In this document: positions 55,636 through 64,000 of the stretch, piece by piece
Position numbering within the stretch: position 1 is the stretch's first letter
Layout: each line of letters begins with the position of its first letter
NCBI GenBank assembly: GCA_024138025.1
Contig: JAMXBD010002502.1
Span: 124,001 to 188,000, forward strand
DNA length: 64,000 nucleotides
From: Combretum micranthum
Taxonomy: Eukaryota > Streptophyta > Magnoliopsida > Myrtales > Combretaceae
Direction: 5' to 3'
Notes under the pieces: generated by a model
Database searches by the model: none
What the model was told of the DNA's origin: nothing
Seen by the model: the letters and a program-made list of their open reading frames with translations, nothing else
Translations under genes and position numbers: made by a program

Positions 55636-56885
55636 TGTAAGCCCCTAGATTTTTCGATAATATTAGCAAACCTTAAGAACCGGAAGTCAAAACAAAACCT
55701 TAAAGTTAACCTAGTTATATGTTTAGTCTAGTGAATCTAGATCCGGCAATCCCGTGTTTTTAAACCCTAGAAAAAAAAATTGAAATAATTGTGGATTATA
55801 GCTCGTAATAATATAAGAAAGCTTAAAAATATCATATTTGTAATTTTCTAGCGTCCTTCGGATCCGATTGGGATCAGTTTTTGAAAACCGTGCCTCGATG
55901 CACCGGATAGTGAAAATATTCCGACAACACCAATAGATTCGTAAAAATATAAGGTTTTCAAAAATATCAGTTTTAGAATTTTTCGGTAACTAAAAATATC
56001 AGCTATAGCTTAATTACGCGTATTTTCTTTACCATCGGTATTTAATTGTCCAATCTACTATTCATAGTACTTTTCTACTATTTATTACTATTCACCTATA
56101 TCTATTTTTTCTTACACTCTACCATACCTATACCTTACAATTTACCTTCCCATACAACTTTAATCACATCATACCTTACATATTACTTCTTTTAATACAA
56201 AACAAACAAAAAAACAAATCATTTTCTCCCCCTATATATCAAAACCGGCGCCCCCTTGTCCTCTTCCATCTAATTTCATTTCAATTTCATTTAATTTTAA
56301 TCACACAAATTTCCACTCCAAAAATTTATAAATACCCCCTTCCTATTTCACTCTTTCACACAACTTATTTCCTACTAAAACTCTCCCAAAATCACTCCAC
56401 AAAATCACCCTCCAAAAATCTCTCCCAAGCTCTCTCTTTTTATTAGAAAACCAAGACCCACATAATACTATAACCCATTCTTTTCTTCTTCAACCAACAC
56501 ATAAACCTTAGGTAAAAGTTTCTTCCATACACTCATCATGTTCATATAACTTAACATGAGTTTAGTGTATGTTTCTTAGACTCATTGAGTTAAAGAAGCA
56601 ACAATTTATTCATGTTTTGTTTTTGTTCATGTTCTTATTTTCTTTATGTTACTATTATGTTGATATTGTTATTATTGTTTCTAACCTAACTTATATAAGT
56701 GTTATGTATATATATTTATTTAGAGCATATAAGATCATTTGTTATTTATTTTATTTTCAAGTCTTTCAATTTATTTATTTACTTGTTTTATGAAAATATT
56801 AAGACTAGTCTTTCTAGTCTTAGACTTGTCCATATCAAGTCAAAACAATTTATTTCTTTGCTTTTCTTTTTCTTTTGAGGACTAG
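55636..56885 (+). mobile_element. Family A LTR, 5' part, interrupted by the Tekay element
   Basis: Starts TGTAAGCCCCTAGATTTTTC after CTATT. 55930-56880 closely follows 28620-29600 of the outer family A LTR. It is interrupted at 56886 by a Tekay element, so its 3' end lies beyond the window. Confidence 0.8.
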
Positions 56886-57852
56886 TGAAATGACCTAAAT
56901 TTAAATTTTATTTAATTTCCATATGTTGTTTATTTATATTAGGTATTGAATTGAATGAGCATCATGTTTAAGATAGTTGTGTTGGTAATGGTTTAGATGT
57001 ATTATTTTGCATATGTAGTGAAATTAATACCTTTGTTTTATACGTATTAATGTGTGTGTAATGTAATTATTAATTGTGTCTTTTATACGTTAAGGTGTAA
57101 TTTAAATTTAGATTTATAAAAATCAATTTTGTTTTTTTTTCCATAAGGTTAGTAGCTAGAAGTTCTTATTAGTTGAACTAATGATTAGGCTTAAATAAGC
57201 CTCAAATGAGACTCAAATTCACCCCAAATGCAAATTAAATTTGCATATGCCTTAAAGGGTAAATTTGGGACATGTTTAAGGCTTAATTATGCTTAATTAG
57301 ACTACTTTTTGGGGCAGCCTCTCCTTTATACGAATTTTCCTTTTCTTTCTTTTTTTCTCTTCCTCTTTCATTTCCATTTCCAAGTTCAAGTCAAGAACAA
57401 TAGCAAACTTTGAAAATCAAAGTTCCCTCCAAGGCAAGGCATTACATGTGAGTTGATTTAACTATGATTGTTGTTTTGTTTTCCTTTCTTGTATGGTTAT
57501 ATGAATCTTGTATAGAATGAGTTTAAATGTTATCTAAATTGTTTGTTCATGCTTTGAGATTAGTTAGGAATGGTTTTGTGAGTGTGTGAGTTTGTTCATG
57601 CATTATAGAAGTGATATGAAGTGTTGGGAGGATATGAAATGTTTGTGTAGGAAAGTGAGAATGGATGGAAGTGGAATTGGAAGTGTTTAAATGTGTTGAT
57701 TTCATGTTTTGAGTTGCTAGTTTGAGTAGTGTAGATAGGGGTGAGTATATGAAGTTGAAAATGTAGTTGAGGAAGGTTTGAAAGTGTTATAGGATAGAAT
57801 TTTCGAAGTGGAAAAACAGGGAAGTGTTTTGTTGTATAGGCCTGTTTTTAAA

Positions 57853-58232
57853 CGTACGCCGGCATCTGGGGTTTCTACGCCGCCGGCCTATAGGCGGTGT
57901 TGGAAGCCCACAGAATCAAATTTCTTAAGGCGACCGAACGCCGCCGGCTTTCGCTAGAAAAGTCAGCCGGCGTTCATCTTTCATATTGTACGCGGCTACT
58001 GGGAATCAAAGGCCGGCGTATGTTTGAAGCTGCCAGCGTATCTGGTAAGCGGCCGGTTTGCACCTCTCTGGACGTTTTGAAAAATTTTGGGTTTTGCATT
58101 CTACACCGGCTCAAAGCCGCGTAGATGAAGGCAGCCGGCGTACCCTTAAGCGCTGCCAGCGTTGGCAGTGTTGATTTTCATAGTGTTGAACACCGGCTCA
58201 AAGCCGCCGGCTTTGAGTGCCGGCGTATCCCT
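57853..58232 (+). repeat. GC-rich CGCCGGC palindrome block (copy B)
   Basis: Same kind and place as 26378-26890, about 130 bp shorter. Confidence 0.85.
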
Positions 58233-58653
58233 GCGCTTTTGAATTTTAAAAACTTTTTCAAAATTTTCCGAAGTTTGATATTTGATCAATTAAGTATTTA
58301 TTAAGCGATCTAGGATATAATAGGATGTTTAAATGCTTTATTATGACTTTGTATTAAATTATTTGAATTTCTTTGATTAATTGTGATATATAGATATAAT
58401 ATGTGTATATATTTGTGAATGAGGATCTATATTTATTTATTGATTATTTGATATTCCTATTTCAGTTAAGGATTCTTCGGTTAGTTCTTCACCGAGAGAT
58501 CATAGTAATATACTAACGGGTTCAGGTACGCAATAACTTGTTTGATGTTTGCTAGGAATAGGCATTCCTAATTGACTTAAATTGATTGACTTAATATTTG
58601 AATGAATTGGATGTCTATTACGCTGTTTAATCTGGTCCGAGGAGCAGCAAACC

Positions 58654-58763
58654 TGTCATGATGCAATGACATGTTAGTTAGGCGCTTAACCAAGTCATGA
58701 TGCAATGACTTTACCATGATGCAATGGTACGCTATGATGCAATAGCGATTTTTTGGTTAAGTG
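58654..58763 (+). other. GATGCA-loop hairpin array (copy B)
   Basis: TGTCAT/ATGACA (58654-58671), AAGTCAT/ATGACTT (58692-58711), TACCAT/ATGGTA (58712-58729) and CGCTAT/ATAGCG (58730-58747), all with loop GATGCA. The last three are closed by CGCTTAACC/GGTTAAGTG (58683-58691, 58755-58763). Confidence 0.75.
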
Positions 58764-58950
58764 GGTAGCCGATAGGGGGAATAGTATCTGAGTAACGTTT
58801 GCTTAAACTTAGGGGGAAATACCATGATTTAGTTCAAAGTTTATGGGAACTTGTGAACTAGGCTCATGTTATGGACTGAGTTTAAGTAGAGTCGGGCAAC
58901 GGCTTTTAAACCCTAAATGAAGCTATTATCTTCATGAAATAGATATAGGA

Positions 58951-59005
58951 GATATAAGTATTCGGACTGCTTATATCAACCCCTGAGCAGCTGCTGTTAC
59001 TCAGG
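58951..59005 (+). other. Two conserved stem-loops (copy B)
   Basis: GATATAAGTA/TGCTTATATC around TTCGGAC (58951-58977) and CCTGAG/CTCAGG around CAGCTGCTGTTA (58982-59005). Confidence 0.7.
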
Positions 59006-59530
59006 ATCCCTGAATTCCCGAAGTGACCGGGGTTTGAATACCCTCTGTTGATTTGTGAAAGAAAATGTAATAAAGATAATCACTGTCTAATGATGCATTA
59101 CATGACTTGATGATTGTTTTTGCATTGGTTATTGTGTACTGGGCCTTGGCTCACTTTTGCTGCTTTGCAGGTATTGGAGACGAGTTTTATGATGATTTGG
59201 GCTATGGGTCCGATTTCGAGAGATTTCTGGATGAGTGGGACGAATAGGATCGAACACCCTGGACTTTTGGAAGAATTTTTGCTAAGGAAAAGTTATAGTA
59301 TGGCTTGTTAGTTAAGCCTATTTTTGTAAAGACCTTAAGATCCTTAGGATTTTTGTTTTAAGAAAACATGTAATTTTGTAGTGTCTTGTATTGACACTAA
59401 ACATGTTTATATGATGTAAATGTATGTATAGATTGCTTTTGTTAGCAATCTTGTTTTGTTAAAAGTTCTTTATAAAGTTATAGTGTTTGATCAAACAATT
59501 TTCATAAACTGTTAGTTTTAGGACAACCTT

Positions 59531-59556
59531 ACATATAATGTGAAAACGTTATATGT
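59531..59556 (+). other. 11-bp hairpin with GAAA tetraloop near LTR end (copy B)
   Basis: ACATATAATGT with ACGTTATATGT (one G-T pair) around GAAA. Confidence 0.72.
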
Positions 59557-59609
59557 GGTTGGGGACTCGGTACTCTAAGTCTCGGGATTTAGAGGAGGGT
59601 CTTTACAGA

Positions 59610-59621
59610 TGGTATCAGAGC
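59610..59621 (+). promoter_or_regulatory. Primer-binding site of the Tekay element
   Basis: TGGTATCAGAGC, two bases after the LTR; initiator tRNA-Met type. Confidence 0.9.
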
Positions 59622-59813
59622 TATGTTTATGAAATTGTTTGATTAAATAGTGGTGACTTGACCTTAGATGCGGTGGTGAGTTTAGTTAGACATATATAGG
59701 ACTTGTTTATATTAAGTTTGTTTGAATGTCTAATTGGTTATTAATTGTTTTGATATTGATTTGACTTGTAAAATTATTATATGTCATACATATGTTGCAT
59801 GTTTGTTTAAAAG

Positions 59814-61034
59814 ATGGATAGGTCACGAAGAGTAACCGACAATCTTCGGAAAGAGAAAGTATGCCACCTCCTTCTCAGTCTACTATTTCAGCTTCTGCAT
59901 CAGCTAGTATTCCAGCTTCTACTTCGACTCCATCACCGGCTTCGGCTTCTACTGCACCAAATCCAAGCCTCCTCAAATGCCAGCATATCCAGCTATGCCT
60001 CAGATGCCTACCGGAGATCCGAATAATGTGTTCACTATGTTTCGAGATATGTTTGCAATAGTTCAACAGTACCAACAAATGATGTATCAACAACAACAAC
60101 AATTTATGCAGCAATATCATCCACCAACTGTGAGAGAAGAACCACAAGCACCAATGGGAGACCGGAATGAACAAGTCAAGTTGCATGATTTTGTCAGACT
60201 GGTACCTGATTTTGATGGAACTGCTTTGGATCCGACTCGAACGGAAGGTTGGATAGTGGAGCTGAGAAAGCATTTGCAGCTTGTGAAGTACCTGAGCATA
60301 GGAAAGTTGATTTGGCTATATATATGTTGAAGGGAGATGCATATAATTGGTGGAGATTGAATAGTGGGATATGTAAGACCGATACCATGGAACAGATTTA
60401 AGGAAGCCTTTTTCTTGCAATACATTCCATCCACAGTGCGGAACAAATGATATCGAGTTGGTTAAGTCTAAGGCAAGGAAATAAAACTGTTGAAGAATAT
60501 CATGCAGAATATTGCAGATTGCTTAGATTTGGGTACAAGTTACAATGATGAGAGCATGAAGGTTCAAAAGTTTCAAGATGGCTTGAACATGGAGATTAAG
60601 AGTGAGGTAAGAAGTTTCAATTGTCAACACTGTCTGAAACAGTAATCAAGGCAAAGTTAGTGGAACAAATTAATAATGAAAATAAAGCTCAGAGGGATAG
60701 ACGTGCTACATTTATGGGCAAGAGATCGGTGACATCATACACTCCTTATTCAAGGTTTGGTAATGTTAACAAAGGCAAGCGACCATATTTGGGTAAGAAA
60801 CCAAGTTCGGGACAAGTGGTGAAGACTTCTATGCCATCCATTCCATTTGATAGGCGATGCCCTATATGTTTTGGGCCTCATGAATCATTTCAATGTAAAT
60901 GGACTCCTGGAGCTTGCTTTGCATGTGGGAAAGTAGGTCATAAAGCTTCTGATGTCCTGACCTAAATTGAAGCCCATCTTTGTGCTCATTGTCAACAAAG
61001 AGGTCATCATGTGGCAAATTGTAAAGAAAAGCCT
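59814..61034 (+). pseudogene. Tekay gag with zinc knuckles, broken
   Basis: Begins at ATG 59814 (MDRSRRVTDNLR), then shifts frame into a Ser/Pro/Ala-rich segment and again into FTMFRDMFAIVQQYQQMMYQ and the gag domain (KLHDFVRLVPDFDGTALDP, later AYNWWRLNSG). The frame at 60621-60965 ends in a first knuckle, CFACGKVGHKASDV, whose last Cys is missing. A second, intact CCHC knuckle, CAHCQQRGHHVANC, lies at 60981-61022. At least four frame breaks make gag non-functional. Confidence 0.88.
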
Positions 61035-61054
61035 AGGAATGAAGGACCGAACTT

Positions 61055-62449
61055 TGGAAAGGGAATGACAGCTGCTAGAGTATTTGCTTTACAACAATGT
61101 GAGAAAGCTCCTTCGGTTGATACACTGGCAGGTATAATACAGATTGCAAATCATCCTGCATATACTTTAATTGACACTGGTGCTACTCATGCATGTATTG
61201 CTGAAAGCTTTGTGAATGAGTGTGGTTTGTCTTCTGAAGTGTTGTATGATAGAGTGATGAGTGTAAATACTCCTTTTGGTGTGCAATCCAAAGAGCCATG
61301 TGTATGTAGGAATGTTGATGTTGTGATTTCTGATGAAAGCATGCCAATAGATATGTTAGTTCTGCCTTTAATCGATTTTGATGTTATTCTTGGAATGAAT
61401 TGGTTAAATCTTTACAAAGCTACGATAGATTGTAATAAAGCGGAAGTAAGTTTTGAGTTGGAAGGTAGAAGACTGCTTCATGTGTTGGAAAGAAGGAGAC
61501 CGAGGAGTATGTATTCTATGGAATTGTGGGAGAAGGATATGAGAACTACAATGGGTAGTGAAGAACTCCGAGTTGATATGGTGCCAGTAGTAAGGGAATT
61601 TATTGATGTTTTTCCTGATGAATTACCCGGTTTGCCACCGGATAGGGAGATTGATTTTGGGATTGATTTGATACCAGGGACTACACCTATTTCTAAAGCT
61701 CCATACCGTATGGCTCCGGCCGAGTTGAAAGAATTGAAAAGTCAGTTGGAGGAATTACAACACTAGGGTTTATTCGTCCAAGTATTTCTCCTTGGGGTGC
61801 TCCGGTATTATTTGTTAAGAAGAAAGATGGAAGTCTAAGAATGTGTATAGACTATAGAGAATTAAATCAAGTGACAATCAAGAACAAGTATCCACTTCCT
61901 CGAATTGATGATTTATTTGATCAACTGAGAGATGCTGCATTATTTTCCAAGATAGATTTGAGATCCGGATACCATCAACTCAAGATTAAGCAACAAGATA
62001 TATCCAAGACTGCTTTCAGAACAAGATATGGACATTTTGAGTTTATGGTTATGCCTTTCGGTTTAACAAATGCCCCTGCTGCTTTTATGGATTTGATGAA
62101 TAGGGTATTTAAGGATTATCTGGATCAATTTGTAATAGTCTTCATTGATGATATATTGGTGTATTCAAAGAATGTGGAAGAACATGAGAAACATTTGAGA
62201 CTTGTTTTGCAAAGATTGAGAGAGAGGAAGCTTTATGCTAAATTTAGCAAGTGCAAGTTTTGGTTGAGAGAAGTTGCATTCTTGGGACATATCATTACAA
62301 AAGAAGGAATATCTGTTGATCCGGAAAAGATTAGAGCGGTATTGGACTGGCCACCACCGACAAGTGTCACTGAAGTACGAAGTTTTCTGGGTTTGGCAAG
62401 CTATTATAGAAGATTTGTACAAGGTTTTTCCAAAATGCTTCACCATTAA
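61055..62449 (+). pseudogene. Tekay protease and reverse transcriptase
   Basis: Protease: YTLIDTGATHACIAESFV (active-site DTG) and DVILGMNWL. Linker: FPDELPGLPPDREIDFGIDL. A one-base break near 61765 precedes the [71 protein letters not shown], catalytic FIDDILVYS, then [20 protein letters not shown]. The catalytic residues are intact. The frame ends at 62449 through another indel. Confidence 0.93.
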
Positions 62450-63126
62450 CTAAGTTGAGAAAAATATGTGAAGTTTGATTGGGATGAAGATTGTAATAGA
62501 GTTTTCTTGAGCTGAAAGAACGATTGGTTTCTGCACCGATTTTGGCATTACCAGTTAGCGGAGAAGAGTTCGTGATTTATAGTGATGCTTCACTTCAAGG
62601 ACTCGGATGTGTTTTGATGCAAGATAATCGAGTCATAGCTTATGCCTCAAGACAATTGAACCCCATGAGAGGAATTACCCAATTCATGATCTCGAGCTAG
62701 CCGCGGTGGTATTAGCATTGAAGCTTTGGAGACTATTTATTTGGTGAAAAGTGTAAGATATTCACGGATCACAAGAGTTTGAAATACATTTTCACTCAAA
62801 AGGAATTGAACATGCGACAACGAAGGTGGTTGGAGTTAATCAAAGATTACAATGTTGAAATTTTGTATCACCCGGGAAAAGCAATGTGGTAGCGATGCGC
62901 TCAGTAGAAAGAAACCAAGGAATGTGGAATCTCTGGTTACTACTCAACGGGAATTACAAGAAGATCTTCAAAGGATGAATATTGAGATAGCTATGGAAAA
63001 TGTTGACATTATGCTAGCGAGTTTATCATTGCAACCGACGATTCTGGATCAAATCAAGCAAGGACAACTTGAAGAACCTGGAAGCCAGAAATTGAAAATG
63101 AGATAGGTAAAAAGAGGAGAAAAGAG
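62450..63126 (+). pseudogene. Tekay RNase H domain and linker, broken
   Basis: In shifting frames: [87 protein letters not shown] and DALSRK. A linker frame (62852-63106) leads to the integrase. Confidence 0.88.
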
Positions 63127-64000
63127 ATGAGGATTGATGAAAGGTATTATCAGGTTAAGGATAGAATTTATGTACCCGAGATCTATGACTTGAGACACCA
63201 AATTATGAAGGAAGCGCATTCCTCCTCATATTCAATTCATCCTGGAAACACAAAGATGTATCGAGACTTGAAGCGACATTTTTGGTGGGAAGGAATGAAG
63301 AAGGACATTGCAAGATTTGTTTCTAAGTGTTTGGTATGTCAACAAGTGAAGATCGAGCATCAACGACCTGGAGGAGAATTGCAACCATTGAGAATTCCGG
63401 AATGGAATGGGATGAGATAACTATGGATTTTGTGACGGCTTTACCAAAGACAGTAGCCAAGAATGAAATGATTTGGATCATCGTGGATCGACTCACGAAA
63501 TCATCACATTTCATTCCACTGAGAGTCGGGTATTCACTTGAAAGATTGGCTCAGATTTACATTCGAGAGATAGTGAGATTACATGGTATACCAATGACCA
63601 TCACTTCAGATAGAGATACTAGATTTGTCAGTCGATTCTGGAAAAGTCTTCATGAAGCTCTTGGACAAAGTTACAATTTAGTACAGCTTTTCATCCACAA
63701 ACTGACGAGCAATCAGAAAGGACGATTCAAATTCTTGAAGATATGCTTAGAGCTTGTGCATTAGATTTTGGAAGGAATTGGGATGAACACTTACCTTTGG
63801 TTGAATTTGCTTACAATAATAGCTATCAGGTATCGATTCAGATGGCTCCGTATGAAGCGTTATATGGGAGAAAATGTAGATCTCCTTTACATTGGGATGA
63901 AGTGTGGGCGAGAGAGTGTTGATTGGACCTGATTTGGTACAACAAGCAGTTGATAAGATTCAAATGATCAAACAGAGATTGAAAGCTGCTCAAGACCGAT
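63127..64000 (+). pseudogene. Tekay integrase (3' end outside window)
   Basis: HHCC zinc-binding part: HSSSYSIHPGNTKMYRDLKR and KCLVCQQVKIEHQRPGGELQ. After a break at about 63410-63420 the core follows, with WIIVDRLTKSSHFIPLRVGY, MTITSDRDTRF and, in another frame, [14 protein letters not shown] with the catalytic [20 protein letters not shown] and RLKAAQDR follow at the window edge. A chromodomain is expected beyond 64000 but is not visible. Confidence 0.92.

Larger units (their letters stand above)
58468..59247 (+). other. Putative spliced acidic micro-gene in LTR (copy B)
   Basis: Exon-like 58468-58525 (KDSSVSSSPRDHSN..) is followed by intron-like 58526-59170 (645 nt, CAG|GTACGC to TTTGCAG|GT). 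Exon-like 59171-59247 has DEFYDDLGYGSDFERF, then an acidic end and TAG. The spliced frame is open. Compared with copy A the exons have very few differences while the intron has several indels. Confidence 0.45.
56886..59607 (+). repeat. 5' LTR of the Tekay element (family B, copy B)
   Basis: 2722 bp, TGAAATGACC to GGTCTTTACA, followed by the PBS. It identifies the family B solo LTRs at 25405 and (more distantly) 8518 and 14684 as Tekay-related. Confidence 0.93.
56886..64000 (+). mobile_element. Tekay/Del-type Ty3 element (3' part outside window)
   Basis: 5' LTR 56886-59607, PBS at 59610, then gag, zinc knuckles, protease, RT, RNase H and integrase in the standard Ty3 order up to the right edge. 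The left flank ACTAG (56881-56885) is the expected TSD copy. The long LTR and the polymerase wording ([31 protein letters not shown]) point to the Tekay/Del branch. Several one-base indels and stops inactivate it. Confidence 0.93.

Overview
Plant nuclear DNA, almost certainly an angiosperm with a large, repeat-rich genome. The window is AT-rich and holds no intact cellular gene. It carries a CACTA (En/Spm) DNA transposon, LTR retrotransposons of the Copia/SIRE, Ty3/Tat-Ogre, Ty3/Tekay-Del and Ty3 chromovirus types, and remnants of a plant-mobile-domain (PMD) gene. Species cannot be told from this sequence. Nearly all of the 64 kb is explained by transposons inserted into each other, and exact target-site duplications (TSDs) let ten insertions be delimited to the base.

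Layout. 1-3273: 3' part of a long LTR ('family A', TGTAAGCCCC...GGGCGTGACA), holding a SIRE solo LTR (1244-2842). 3274-4264: PMD pseudogene on the minus strand, split by a 20-kb CACTA element (4265-24261, TSD ACC). The CACTA carries a broken TNP2 transposase and a broken TNPA-like second gene. Inside it sit a minus-strand 'family B' solo LTR (8518-11118) and a Tat-type solo LTR (12978-18971), which itself contains another family B-related LTR (about 14.7-18.13 kb). 24262-25266: short host segment. 25267-36952: family A solo LTR containing a family B solo LTR (25405-28275) and another family A solo LTR (31496-36225). 37398-42906: nearly complete Ty3 chromovirus on the minus strand with two 477-bp LTRs. 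43872-52640: 3' half of a minus-strand Tat/Ogre element (ribonuclease H, integrase, PPT, 3' LTR), interrupted by a minus-strand family A solo LTR (46777-50462). From 52641 to the right edge: family A LTR pieces, a 2.55-kb non-autonomous LTR element (52940-55492), and a Tekay-type Ty3 element (56886 to beyond 64000) whose 2.7-kb LTR is family B.

The most unusual content is in the family B LTRs. Copies at 25405, 56886, about 14684 and (minus strand) 8518 share a set of RNA-like stem-loops with compensatory base changes: four hairpins with the same GATGCA loop, three of them inside a closing stem (missing from the minus-strand copy); a 10-bp stem with a 7-nt loop; and an 11-bp stem capped by GNRA-type tetraloops near the LTR end. 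Most of this lies in an intron-like segment (AG|GTACGC ... YAG|GT). In two copies this segment joins two short exons into one open frame encoding a small acidic peptide. Where the peptide can be compared with the diverged minus-strand copy, many differences are synonymous. Family A LTRs carry an analogous 14-codon acidic exon. These may be an undescribed LTR-encoded leader/micro-gene system. This is an inference from a few copies read by eye.
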